A DNA stretch of 64,000 nt. Origin: Pseudomonadota bacterium (GTDB lineage: Bacteria; Pseudomonadota; Gammaproteobacteria; Burkholderiales; Burkholderiaceae_C). The translations under genes and the position numbers were made by a program. Shown piece after piece: positions 25,001 through 33,050 of this stretch. Below the pieces are notes generated by a model. That model saw only the letters and a program-made list of their open reading frames with translations, searched no databases and was not told where the DNA came from. The stretch's first letter is position 1, and each line of letters begins with the position of its first letter. The DNA lies in contig JAEWBU010000267.1 in assembly GCA_023390985.1 (NCBI GenBank), positions 14,846 to 78,845 on the forward strand, given 5' to 3'.

Positions 25001-26428
25001 TCAGGCGGAACGCTTGGGCAGGAGGGACGGGCTGCCGCAGGGCAGGAACCGGCCGCGGCCGGGCCGGCCGGTGAAGCGTTGTCCGTCCCACACCACCTCG
25101 CCGCGCGACAGCGTGAGGCCCGGCCACGCCTTCAGCTTCATGCCCTCGTACGGCGTGTAGTCGACGGCGTGGTGCAGCATGCCGTTGTCCAGCGTGACCT
25201 CCCGCTCGTCCCAGATCACCAGGTCGGCGTCGCCGCCCACCGCGATCGTGCCCTTGCGCGGATGCAGTCCGTACGCCTTGGCGGGATTGGTGGCGGTGAG
25301 CTCGACGAACTTCTGCAGCGTGATGCGGCCGCCCAGCACGCCCTCGGAATAGAGCAGCGGCAGGCGCGTCTCCAGGCCGGGGATGCCGTTGGGGATGTGG
25401 CGGAACGCGACCTCCTCGCCGCCGATCTTCTTGCCCTGCGGGTCTTCGTAGCGGAAGGGCGCGTGGTCGGACGAGAACACGGTGAACAGCCCGTCGGTCA
25501 AACCTTCCCAGATGCGCTGCTGGTTGGCCTTGTCGCGCGGCGGCGGGCTGGAGATGCAGCGCGCGCCCAGGTAGCTGTCGTCGATGCCCAGGTCCTCGGC
25601 GGTGAGGAACAGGTACTGCGGGCAGGTCTCCGCGAAGATCGACAGGCCGTGGCCGCGCGCCCAGCGGATCTGCTCGATCGCCTCGCGGCCGGACACGTGG
25701 ACGATGAGGATGGGCACGTCCACCAGCTCGGACAACGCGATGGCGCGGTGCGTGGCCTCGCGCTCCACCAGCATCGGCCGGGCGTGCGCGTGCCAGCGCG
25801 GCGCCGTGCGGCCCGCGGCTTCCAGCCGCCTGGTCAGCCACTCGATGCAGTCGGCGTTCTCGGCATGGACCATCGCCAGCGCGCCATGGGTGCGGGCGAC
25901 GTCCAGCACGTCGAGGATCTGCGCGTCGTCCAGCTTCAGGTCGTCATACGTCATGTAGACCTTGAACGAGGTGTAGCCCTCGCCGATCAGCGACGGCAGT
26001 TCGCGCTCCACCACCTCCGGCGTGGGGTCGCTCACGATCAGGTGGAAGGCGTAGTCGATGCAGGACTTGCCTTCGGCGCGCCCGTGGTAGTCGGTCACCG
26101 CGGCGCGCAGCGACTGGCCCTTCATCTGGGCGGCGAACGGGATGATGGTCGTGGTGCCGCCGCAGGCCGCCGAGCGGCTGCCGGTGACGAAGTCGTCGGC
26201 CATCTTCGCCGGGCCTTCCATCGGCTGGTCCAGGTGGCAGTGGGCGTCGACGCCGCCCGGCGTCACGGTCCTTCCGGCCGCATCGATCTCGCGTTCGCCG
26301 CCGGGCAGGCCATGGCCGAGCAGGGCGATGCGACCGCCGCGGATGCCGATGTCGCAATCGAAGGTGTCGCTCGCCGTGGCGACCACGGCATTGCGGATGA
26401 CCAGGTCCAGGCCATAGGGCTCAGCCAT
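25001..26428 (-). CDS. hydA: Dihydropyrimidinase / hydantoinase
   Basis: This 475-residue cyclic amidohydrolase would open hydantoins or dihydropyrimidines to N-carbamoyl acids in the cytosol with a two-metal centre. Ligands are visible: His63 and His65 (GVDAHCHLDQP), the carboxylated Lys156 (GYTSFKVYMTY), His188 (MVHAEN), His244 (IVHVSG) and Asp321 (FSSDHAPF). It is the first gene of a leftward operon with the racemase-like gene, TRAP transporter, amidase and Bug receptor. A GTCGAC-core operator lies 61 bases upstream. Confidence 0.95.
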   Translation of the reverse strand: MAEPYGLDLVIRNAVVATASDTFDCDIGIRGGRIALLGHGLPGGEREIDAAGRTVTPGGVDAHCHLDQPMEGPAKMADDFVTGSRSAACGGTTTIIPFAAQMKGQSLRAAVTDYHGRAEGKSCIDYAFHLIVSDPTPEVVERELPSLIGEGYTSFKVYMTYDDLKLDDAQILDVLDVARTHGALAMVHAENADCIEWLTRRLEAAGRTAPRWHAHARPMLVEREATHRAIALSELVDVPILIVHVSGREAIEQIRWARGHGLSIFAETCPQYLFLTAEDLGIDDSYLGARCISSPPPRDKANQQRIWEGLTDGLFTVFSSDHAPFRYEDPQGKKIGGEEVAFRHIPNGIPGLETRLPLLYSEGVLGGRITLQKFVELTATNPAKAYGLHPRKGTIAVGGDADLVIWDEREVTLDNGMLHHAVDYTPYEGMKLKAWPGLTLSRGEVVWDGQRFTGRPGRGRFLPCGSPSLLPKRSA

Positions 26429-26488
26429 GCCGGCCTCCCCGCTGCACCGCGTTGGTGCCCTCAGGGTGCTGCGAAGGTGCAGACATGA

Positions 26489-26498
26489 TTGTCGACAA
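26489..26498. promoter_or_regulatory. Putative GntR operator, hydA side
   Basis: TTGTCGACAA is a perfect 10-base palindrome 61 bases upstream of the hydA start. Palindromes of this kind are typical targets of FCD-type GntR regulators, and one is encoded nearby (27458-28174). Confidence 0.55.
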
Positions 26499-26655
26499 AA
26501 AGATGTCGACCGAAAGCGGTGCGGGGCGAGAGTTCATAAGGATCAAGTTCAACATCCAAGGCAAGTTCCGGGCCACGGCTGGGGTCTGGCCGTCAGCGGA
26601 TCCAGATGGAGCACTATGGTTTACCGGTCGATGCGGAGCACTGGTGTTTACACTA

Positions 26656-26665
26656 GTGTCGACAA
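26656..26665. promoter_or_regulatory. Putative GntR operator, right side
   Basis: GTGTCGACAA differs by one base from the palindrome at 26489-26498 and lies 71 bases upstream of the gene that starts at 26736 and is coupled to the GntR gene. Confidence 0.5.
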
Positions 26666-26735
26666 TCTTGACCGGGATTGATCGAATCGGCGGCCGCCGG
26701 TCGCGCATACTCGGCACTGAGATCCCGGAGCCGCC

Positions 26736-27461
26736 ATGACCCGTCCGTTGCGCCTGGGGGTGCTGACCCCCTCTTCCAATACGGCCCTCGAGCCGCTGAC
26801 CACCGCCATCGCCGGCACCCTCCCTCATGCCAGCGTCCATTTCTCGCGCTTCAAGGTCACCGAGATCGCACTCGACGCCGCGGCCCTGGGCCAGTTCGAC
26901 GACGGCAACATCCTGGCCGCCGCGGAGTTGCTGGCCGATGCCAAGGTGGACGTGATCGGCTGGAGCGGCACCTCCTCGGGCTGGCTCGGTTTCGATCGCG
27001 ACCGGCAGCTGGTCGAACGCATCCGCGAGCGCACCGGCATCCCGGCGACGACCGCGGTGCTGGCGCTGAACGAGCTGCTGGCGATCCGCAAGATCACGCG
27101 CATCGGCTTCGTCACGCCCTACACGCAGGACGTGCAGGACCGCATCGTCGGCAACTACCGGACGCTGGGCATCGAGACGGTGGCGCAGCGCCACCTGGGC
27201 ATCCGCGTCAACCACGACTTCGCGGGCGTCGATCCGGGAACGCTGCGCGAGCTGATGGCGGCGGTGGCGCGCGAGCGGCCGCAGGCCATCACCACCTTCT
27301 GCACCAACCTGCGGGCCGCGCAGCTGGCGCCGCAGTTCGAGCGCGAGCACGGCATCCCGCTGCTGGACACCGTGAGCACCACCGTGTGGGGCATGGTGCG
27401 CGCGGCGGGCCGTTCGCCCGCGGCCATCGAAGGCTGGGGAGGGCTGTTCCAGTGGACGTGA
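26736..27461 (+). CDS. Maleate isomerase / arylmalonate decarboxylase-like protein
   Basis: This 241-residue protein of the Asp/Glu racemase superfamily opens LRLGVLTPSSNTALEPLT, as in maleate cis-trans isomerase and arylmalonate decarboxylase. The second catalytic cysteine is present (TTFCTNLRA), but where isomerases have the first one (CTSGS) this protein reads SGTSSGW, with Gly in its place. A single-cysteine site is the decarboxylase-type pattern. It overlaps the GntR gene (GTGA). The substrate is probably a dicarboxylic acid linked to the hydantoin operon; not proven. Confidence 0.82.
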   Translation: MTRPLRLGVLTPSSNTALEPLTTAIAGTLPHASVHFSRFKVTEIALDAAALGQFDDGNILAAAELLADAKVDVIGWSGTSSGWLGFDRDRQLVERIRERTGIPATTAVLALNELLAIRKITRIGFVTPYTQDVQDRIVGNYRTLGIETVAQRHLGIRVNHDFAGVDPGTLRELMAAVARERPQAITTFCTNLRAAQLAPQFEREHGIPLLDTVSTTVWGMVRAAGRSPAAIEGWGGLFQWT

Positions 27462-28174
27462 AGACCCGACGGCCGAAGGCCGCCGACGCGCCCGCCGGCC
27501 GTGCCGAGCGCGAGAAGTCCGTCGACGAGATCTACGAGCGGATCTACATCGCCATCCTGGAGCACCGCCTGCATCCCGGCACCAAGCTCGGGGAGGAGCG
27601 CCTGGCCGACATCTTCGGCGTCAGCCGCGCGCGCGTGCGCGAGGTGTTGGCGCGGCTGGCGCACGAGCAGATCGTCGACCTCTTCCCGCAGCGCGGCGCC
27701 TACGTCGCCAAGCCGACGATCGAGCAGGCGCGCGACGTCTTCGAGGCGCGCCGGCTGATCGAGCCGGCGGTGCTCAAGCGCCTGGTGGACACGCTCACCA
27801 CCGAGAAGATCAACCGCCTGCGGCAGCACGTGGAGCTGGAGGCGGACGCGCGGCGGCGCGGCGACAAGCGGGCCGTGATCCGGCTGTCCGGCGAATTCCA
27901 CACGCTGGCGGCCGAACTGGCCGGCAACTCGGCGCTGGCCCGCACCATGCGCGAGCTGTGCATGCTGACCTGCCTGATCATCTTCCTCTACGACGCGCCC
28001 ACGGCCCAGAGCTGCCGCGACGACGAGCACCAGATGATCATCGACGCGGTGGCCCGGCGCGATCGCGCGCGCGCGGAGAAACTGATGCTCGACCACCTCG
28101 ACCACATCGAGAGCAGCATGAGCCTGGACGACGGCAACGGCGAGGCCGACCTCGAGGCGATCTTCAGGGTCTAG
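27458..28174 (+). CDS. GntR-family regulator, FCD subfamily
   Basis: This 238-residue regulator has an N-terminal winged helix (about residues 18-85: IYERIYIAILEHRLHPGTKLGEERLADIFGVSRARVREVLARLAHEQIVDLFPQRGAYVAKP) and a helical FCD effector domain with the metal-binding pattern FEARRLIEP, SGEFHTLAAELAGN and DDEHQMIIDA. The GTG at 27458 overlaps the upstream stop; GTG 27452 is an alternative. The two GTCGAC palindromes in the divergent region are its likely sites, giving autoregulation and control of the hydantoin operon. Confidence 0.9.
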   Translation: MKTRRPKAADAPAGRAEREKSVDEIYERIYIAILEHRLHPGTKLGEERLADIFGVSRARVREVLARLAHEQIVDLFPQRGAYVAKPTIEQARDVFEARRLIEPAVLKRLVDTLTTEKINRLRQHVELEADARRRGDKRAVIRLSGEFHTLAAELAGNSALARTMRELCMLTCLIIFLYDAPTAQSCRDDEHQMIIDAVARRDRARAEKLMLDHLDHIESSMSLDDGNGEADLEAIFRV

Positions 28175-28175
28175 C

Positions 28176-29075
28176 GTGGATCGCCTGCAGGTCATGGAGA
28201 TGTTCGTGCGGCTGGTGGAGCTGGGCAGCTTCTCCCGGGCGGCGGACGAATTCAGGACCACCCAGCCCACGATCACCAAGCACATCGCCGCGCTGGAGGC
28301 GCGGCTGAAGGCTCGGCTGCTCAACCGCAACACGCGCGGCGTGAGCCCGACCGAGGCCGGCGCGATCTACTACGACAAGTGCAAGGCGCTGCTGCGCGAC
28401 GCCGAGGAGGCGGACGGCGCGGTGCGCCCGCGGCAGGACCATGCGCAGGGTCTGCTGCGCATCGGCAGCTCGGTGGCGTTCGGGCGCCGGGTGGTCGTGC
28501 CGCTGGCGCTGGAGTTCCTGTCGCGCCATCCGCAGGTGCGCGTGGACCTGAGCTTCGAGGACCGCTACACCGATCTGGTGGGGCAGGGCATCGACGTGGC
28601 GCTTCGCCTGGGCAAGCTCGCCGACTCGACGCTGGGCGCGCGCTTCCTGGGCGTGAACCCGTGGCTGCTGGTGGCCTCGCCGGAATACCTGCGGAAAGCC
28701 GGCACGCCGACCGCGCCGGAACAGCTGCAGGAGCACGCCGCGCTGATCTACAGCAGCGTGCAGGGCAACGACGTCTGGCTGCTGCGGTCTCCGGGCCGGG
28801 AGACGGTGACCGTGCCGGTCAGCGGCAGCCTGCGCTCGAACAACCTGTCGGCCGTGCTCGCCGCGGCGCGCGGCCACCTGGGCATCGCGGCGCTGCCGCG
28901 CTACGTGGCCGAAAAGGCGCTGCGCAGCGGCGATGTGCGGCAGGTGCTGGAAGGCTACGAACTCCCCGAGCAGGAGATCCACGCCGTCTACCCGTCGCCC
29001 AAGCTGGTGCCGGCGAAGGTGCAGGCGTTCATCGCCTTCCTGGACGGCCGCTTCGCCGGCCGCTGGTGGGAGTAG
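28176..29075 (+). CDS. LysR-family transcriptional regulator
   Basis: This 299-residue regulator has the helix-turn-helix near its N-terminus (MEMFVRLVELGSFSRAADEFRTTQPTITKHIAALEARLKARLLNRNTRGVSPTEAG) and a periplasmic-binding-like effector domain (LRIGSSVAFGRRVVVPLALEFLSRHPQVRVDL). It starts at GTG 28176, one base after the GntR stop. It lies directly before gcl on the same strand, so it is the best candidate regulator for the glyoxylate genes and the ATTCC...GGAAT dyads at 29.1 and 16.3 kb. Confidence 0.92.
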   Translation: MDRLQVMEMFVRLVELGSFSRAADEFRTTQPTITKHIAALEARLKARLLNRNTRGVSPTEAGAIYYDKCKALLRDAEEADGAVRPRQDHAQGLLRIGSSVAFGRRVVVPLALEFLSRHPQVRVDLSFEDRYTDLVGQGIDVALRLGKLADSTLGARFLGVNPWLLVASPEYLRKAGTPTAPEQLQEHAALIYSSVQGNDVWLLRSPGRETVTVPVSGSLRSNNLSAVLAAARGHLGIAALPRYVAEKALRSGDVRQVLEGYELPEQEIHAVYPSPKLVPAKVQAFIAFLDGRFAGRWWE

Positions 29076-29090
29076 CCGCAGCCCGGCGTG

Positions 29091-29105
29091 ATTCCGCCGC
29101 GGAAT
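29091..29105. promoter_or_regulatory. ATTCC-N5-GGAAT dyad upstream of gcl
   Basis: ATTCCGC-C-GCGGAAT is a perfect dyad 77 bases before the gcl start. It is followed by AAGTGATATC. The match in sequence and spacing to 16326-16340 suggests the same transcription factor. Confidence 0.5.
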
Positions 29106-29182
29106 AAGTGATATCGCCGGGGCTGGCGTTCCCGGATCCAAGCGGCAGCTGAAGAATCGGTCGCACTGCAAGGAGCGAACCG

Positions 29183-30979
29183 ATGCCCCGAATGAAAGCC
29201 GCGATGGCGGCCGTGCTCGTGATGGAGAAGGAAGGGATCACCCAGGCCTTCGGCATCCCCGGCGCCGCCATCAATCCCCTCTACGCGCAGCTGAAGGAAC
29301 GCCAGACCATCTCGCACGTGCTGGCCCGGCACGTGGAGGGCGCTTCCCACATGGCCGAGGGCTACACCCGCGCCAAGGCCGGCAACATCGGCGTGTGCAT
29401 AGGCACCTCGGGGCCCGCGGGCACCGACATGATCACCGGCCTCTATTCCGCGAGCGCCGACTCCATCCCCATCCTCTGCATCACCGGCCAGGCGCCGCGC
29501 GCACGGCTGCACAAGGAGGACTTCCAGGCCGTCGACATCGCCTCGATCGCGAGGCCCGTGACCAAGATGGCGACCACCGTGCTGGAGCCCGCGCAGCTGC
29601 CGCAGGTCTTCCAGCAGGCCTTCCACCTGATGCGCTCGGGCCGGCCGGGCCCCGTCCTCATCGACCTTCCGCTGGACGTGCAGATGGCGGAGATCGAGTT
29701 CGACATCGACGCCTACGAGCCGCTGCCGGTCTACAAGCCGGCCGCGAGCCGACGGCAGGCGGAGAAGGTGCTGGACATGCTCGCGACCGCGCAGCGGCCG
29801 CTGATCGTGGCCGGAGGCGGCATCATCAACGCGGACGCCGCCGACGAGCTGGTGGCATTCGCGGAGCTCACGGGCATCCCGGTGATCCCGACGCTGATGG
29901 CCTGGGGCGCGATCCCCGACGACCATCCGCTGATGGCGGGCATGTGCGGGCTGCAGACCAGCCACCGCTACGGCAACGCGACGCTGCTGGCCTCCGACGT
30001 CGTGCTCGGCATCGGCAACCGCTGGGCGAACCGCCACACCGGCTCGCCCGAGGTCTATTGCAAGGGCCGCCGCTTCGTCCACATCGACATCGAGCCCACG
30101 CAGATCGGCCGCGTCTTCGCGCCCGACCTGGGCATCGTGTCGGACGCGGGCGCCGCGCTGCGGCTGCTGATCGAAGTGGCGCGGGAGCGCATCGCGGCCG
30201 GCCGCTTCCCGCGGTGGAGCGAGTGGTCGCGCGACTGCCTGGCCCGCAAGACCGACCTGGGCCAGCAGCGCAAGACCCACTTCGATGACGTGCCGATCAA
30301 GCCGCAGCGCGTGTACCAGGCGATGAACGAGGCCTTCGGCCGCGACGTGACGTACGTGTCCACCATCGGGCTGTCGCAGATCGCCGGCGCGCAGTTCCTG
30401 CACGTCTACGGTCCGCGGCGCTGGATCAACTGCGGGCAGGCCGGCCCGCTGGGCTGGACGGTGCCGGCCGCGCTCGGCGTGCGCGCGGCCGACCCGCAGG
30501 CGCGGCTGGTCGCGCTGTCCGGCGACTACGACTTCCAGTTCATGCTGGAGGAGCTGGCCGTGGGCGCGCAGTTCAAGCTGCCCTACATCCACGTGGTGGT
30601 GAACAACAGCTACCTCGGCCTGATCCGGCAGGCGCAGCGCGGCTTCGCGATGGACTACTGCGTGCAGCTGGCCTTCGACAACATCAACGTGCCGGACGAA
30701 GAACCCGCCGCCGGCTACGGCGTCGACCACGTGAAGGTGGTCGAAGGGCTGGGCTGCAAGGCGATCCGGGTGCACGAGCCCGGCGACCTCGCCGCGGCGC
30801 TGCACCAGGCCGAGGCCTGGATGGCCGAGTACCGCGTGCCGGTCGTGGTCGAAGTGCTGCTGGAGCGGGTGACGAACATCGCGATGGGCACCGAGATCGA
30901 CAACATCGTCGAGTTCGAGGAGCTCGCCGCGAGCGCCGCCGATGCGCCGACGGCGGTGGGCCTCGCGCTGCTCGACTGA
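29183..30979 (+). CDS. gcl: Glyoxylate carboligase (tartronate-semialdehyde synthase)
   Basis: This 598-residue ThDP and FAD enzyme joins two glyoxylates into tartronate semialdehyde with loss of CO2. It reads end to end as Gcl: [64 protein letters not shown], and the ThDP-binding [31 protein letters not shown]. Val51 sits where other ThDP enzymes have the catalytic Glu, as is known for Gcl. A GGAG site precedes the ATG. It is first in a gcl-hyi-glxR operon. Confidence 0.97.
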   Translation: MPRMKAAMAAVLVMEKEGITQAFGIPGAAINPLYAQLKERQTISHVLARHVEGASHMAEGYTRAKAGNIGVCIGTSGPAGTDMITGLYSASADSIPILCITGQAPRARLHKEDFQAVDIASIARPVTKMATTVLEPAQLPQVFQQAFHLMRSGRPGPVLIDLPLDVQMAEIEFDIDAYEPLPVYKPAASRRQAEKVLDMLATAQRPLIVAGGGIINADAADELVAFAELTGIPVIPTLMAWGAIPDDHPLMAGMCGLQTSHRYGNATLLASDVVLGIGNRWANRHTGSPEVYCKGRRFVHIDIEPTQIGRVFAPDLGIVSDAGAALRLLIEVARERIAAGRFPRWSEWSRDCLARKTDLGQQRKTHFDDVPIKPQRVYQAMNEAFGRDVTYVSTIGLSQIAGAQFLHVYGPRRWINCGQAGPLGWTVPAALGVRAADPQARLVALSGDYDFQFMLEELAVGAQFKLPYIHVVVNNSYLGLIRQAQRGFAMDYCVQLAFDNINVPDEEPAAGYGVDHVKVVEGLGCKAIRVHEPGDLAAALHQAEAWMAEYRVPVVVEVLLERVTNIAMGTEIDNIVEFEELAASAADAPTAVGLALLD

Positions 30980-30991
30980 GAGGACCGCGAC

Positions 30992-31771
30992 ATGCCCCGC
31001 TTCGCCGCCAACCTCACCATGCTCTTCACCGAGGTGCCGTTCCTCGACCGGTTCGCGCTTGCCGCGCGGGCCGGATTCGAGGGCGTCGAGTTCCTCTTCC
31101 CCTACGACCATCCCGCGGGCGAGATCCGCCGCCGGCTCGACGAGCACCGGCTCTACCTCGTGCTGCACAACCTGCCCGCGGGCGACTGGGCGGCCGGCGA
31201 ACGCGGCATCGCCTGCCATCCGGACCGCGTGGCGGAGTTCCGCGACGGCGTCGGCATTGCGCTGCGCTACGCGCGGGACCTGGGTGTGAACCAGCTCAAT
31301 TGCCTGGCGGGGAAGGCCCCGCCCGGCGTGCCGGCCGCGCAGTTGCACGAAACGCTGGTGGCCAACCTGCGCTACGCGGCGAAGCGCCTGCGGGAGGAGG
31401 GCATCACCCTGCTGGTCGAGCCGATCAACACCTTCGACGTCCCCGGTTTCCATCTCTGCCGCACGCGCCAGGCGCTCGACCTGATCGACGAGGTCGGGGC
31501 CGACAACCTGCGGCTGCAGTACGACGTCTATCACGCGCAGCGGATGGAGGGCGAGTTGGCGGCCACGCTGGAGAAGGAGCTGCCGCGGATCGGCCACGTG
31601 CAGGTCGCCGACAACCCGGGCCGCCACGAGCCCGGCACCGGCGAGATCCACTACGGTTTCCTGTTCGAGCACCTGGACCGCATCGGCTACGCCGGCTGGG
31701 TCGGGTGCGAATACAAGCCGGCCGCGACCACCGGAGCCGGCCTGGGTTGGAGGAGGGTGCTGTGCAAATGA
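30992..31771 (+). CDS. hyi: Hydroxypyruvate isomerase
   Basis: This 259-residue TIM-barrel enzyme interconverts hydroxypyruvate and tartronate semialdehyde. Signatures are MPRFAANLTMLFTEVPFLDRFALAARAGFEGVEFLFPYD, LVEPINTFDVPGFHL, LQYDVYHAQRMEGEL, HVQVADNPGRHEPGTGEIHYGFLF and GWVGCEYKPA. It begins 12 bases after gcl and overlaps glxR (ATGA). It is cytosolic and lies in the glyoxylate-to-glycerate route. Confidence 0.96.
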   Translation: MPRFAANLTMLFTEVPFLDRFALAARAGFEGVEFLFPYDHPAGEIRRRLDEHRLYLVLHNLPAGDWAAGERGIACHPDRVAEFRDGVGIALRYARDLGVNQLNCLAGKAPPGVPAAQLHETLVANLRYAAKRLREEGITLLVEPINTFDVPGFHLCRTRQALDLIDEVGADNLRLQYDVYHAQRMEGELAATLEKELPRIGHVQVADNPGRHEPGTGEIHYGFLFEHLDRIGYAGWVGCEYKPAATTGAGLGWRRVLCK

Positions 31772-32646
31772 AACTCGGATTCATCGGCCTCGGCATCATG
31801 GGCGCGCCCATGTGCGGGCACCTGCTCCAGGCCGGGCACCCGCTGTTCGTGCACACCCGCGGCAGGGTGCCGGAGGCGATCGCCCAGAGCCCGGCGACCT
31901 TCTGCACCAGCCAGCGCGGCGTGGCCGAGCGCGCGGACATCGTCTTCATCATGGTGCCCGACACGCCGGACGTGGAGGCGGTGCTCTTCTCCGAACGCGG
32001 CGTGGCCTCGGGCCTCACGCCGGGCAAGGTGGTGGTCGACATGAGCTCGATCTCGCCGGTGGCCACCAAGGACTTCGCGCGCCGCATCAACGCGCTGGGT
32101 TGCGACTACCTCGACGCGCCGGTGTCCGGCGGCGAGGTCGGGGCGCGCGACGCGACGCTGTCCATCATGGTCGGCGGCGAGGAAGGCGTGTTCCAGCGCG
32201 TGCTGCCGCTCTTCCAGCGGATGGGCAGGAACATCAGCCGGGTCGGCGCGAACGGCGACGGCCAGACGGCCAAGGTGGCCAACCAGGTCGTCGTGGCCCT
32301 GAACATCCAGGCCGTCGCCGAGGCGCTGCTGTTCGCCGCGCGGGCCGGTGCGGACCCCGCGCGCGTGCGCGAAGCCCTGATGGGCGGGTTCGCTTCGTCG
32401 CGGGTGCTGGAGGTGCATGGCGATCGCATGATCGGCCGCGCCTTCGCGCCGGGCTTTCGCATCGCGTTGCATCGCAAGGACCTGAACCTGGCGTTGTCGA
32501 GCGCGCGGGACTTCGGCCTCGCGATGCCGAACACGTCGACCGCCATGGAGCTGCTGGACGCCTGCATCGCCGACGGCGGCGGCGGCTGGGACCACTCGGC
32601 GCTGATCCGCGCGCTCGAGAAGTCGTCGGGGTTCGAACTGGGCTAG
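31768..32646 (+). CDS. glxR: 2-hydroxy-3-oxopropionate (tartronate semialdehyde) reductase
   Basis: This 292-residue NAD(P)H enzyme makes D-glycerate from tartronate semialdehyde. It has GFIGLGIMGAPMCGHLLQAGH (nucleotide binding), DAPVSGGEVGARDATLSIMVGG (substrate loop) and GQTAKVANQ with the catalytic Lys. ATG 31768 overlaps the hyi stop; the longer in-frame ORF is a hyi shadow. It converges with the response-regulator gene, sharing four bases at 32643-32646. Confidence 0.95.
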   Translation: MKLGFIGLGIMGAPMCGHLLQAGHPLFVHTRGRVPEAIAQSPATFCTSQRGVAERADIVFIMVPDTPDVEAVLFSERGVASGLTPGKVVVDMSSISPVATKDFARRINALGCDYLDAPVSGGEVGARDATLSIMVGGEEGVFQRVLPLFQRMGRNISRVGANGDGQTAKVANQVVVALNIQAVAEALLFAARAGADPARVREALMGGFASSRVLEVHGDRMIGRAFAPGFRIALHRKDLNLALSSARDFGLAMPNTSTAMELLDACIADGGGGWDHSALIRALEKSSGFELG

Positions 32647-33026
32647 GCGGGCCCTTTGGGGCGTACGGCGCGCAGCGTGCCGACGATCTTCAGGAATTCG
32701 TCCAGCGAGAACGGCTTGCGCAGGAAGGCCTGGTAGGGCACGGCATAGGCGCGCAGCGCCGATTCCGGGGCGCCGCTGATCATCAGCACGGGCAGGGCGG
32801 CGTACCGCGGCATGTCGCGCAGCGCCTTCACCAGCATGGCCCCGTTCATGCCGGGCATCATGAAGTCGGTGATCAGCAGGTCCGGCGCCGCTTCCTCCAG
32901 GCGAAGCAGGGCCTGCCGGGCATCGGGTGCGACCGTGACCTCGTAGCCGATGTCGGCGAGCAGCAGCGCGAGCACCTCCGCGCTGGAGAGTTCGTCTTCG
33001 ACCAGCAGGATGCGAGGTGCCGTCAT
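32643..33026 (-). CDS. Single-domain response regulator of the left KaiC module
   Basis: This 127-residue CheY-like receiver has the acidic pair Glu10-Asp11, the phosphoacceptor Asp54 (LLITDFMMPGMNG) and Lys104 (FLRKPFS). There is no output domain, so it would signal by protein contact. It is the last gene of the leftward HK-KaiC-RR operon, 24 bases after the KaiC-like gene. Its counterpart in the mirror operon is at 37962-38315. Confidence 0.93.
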   Translation of the reverse strand: MTAPRILLVEDELSSAEVLALLLADIGYEVTVAPDARQALLRLEEAAPDLLITDFMMPGMNGAMLVKALRDMPRYAALPVLMISGAPESALRAYAVPYQAFLRKPFSLDEFLKIVGTLRAVRPKGPA

Positions 33027-33050
33027 CCGGAACCCTCCCGGGCAAGAGAC

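Larger units (their letters stand above)
26429..26735. promoter_or_regulatory. Divergent hydA / decarboxylase-like control region
   Basis: This 307-base gene-free region separates hydA from the rightward Asp/Glu-racemase-superfamily gene. Its A+T content is visibly higher than the surroundings. It contains the two GTCGAC operators listed separately and a third partial copy ATGTCGACCG at 26503-26512. Short ORFs that cross it have no protein-like character. Confidence 0.6.

Noticed and set aside
26427..26739. Short plus-strand ORFs in the hydA divergent region
   Set aside because: They span the operators and have no protein-like pattern or ribosome site.
28988..31672. 894-codon minus-strand frame opposite gcl and hyi
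   Set aside because: It is antisense to two clear enzymes and shows no domain.
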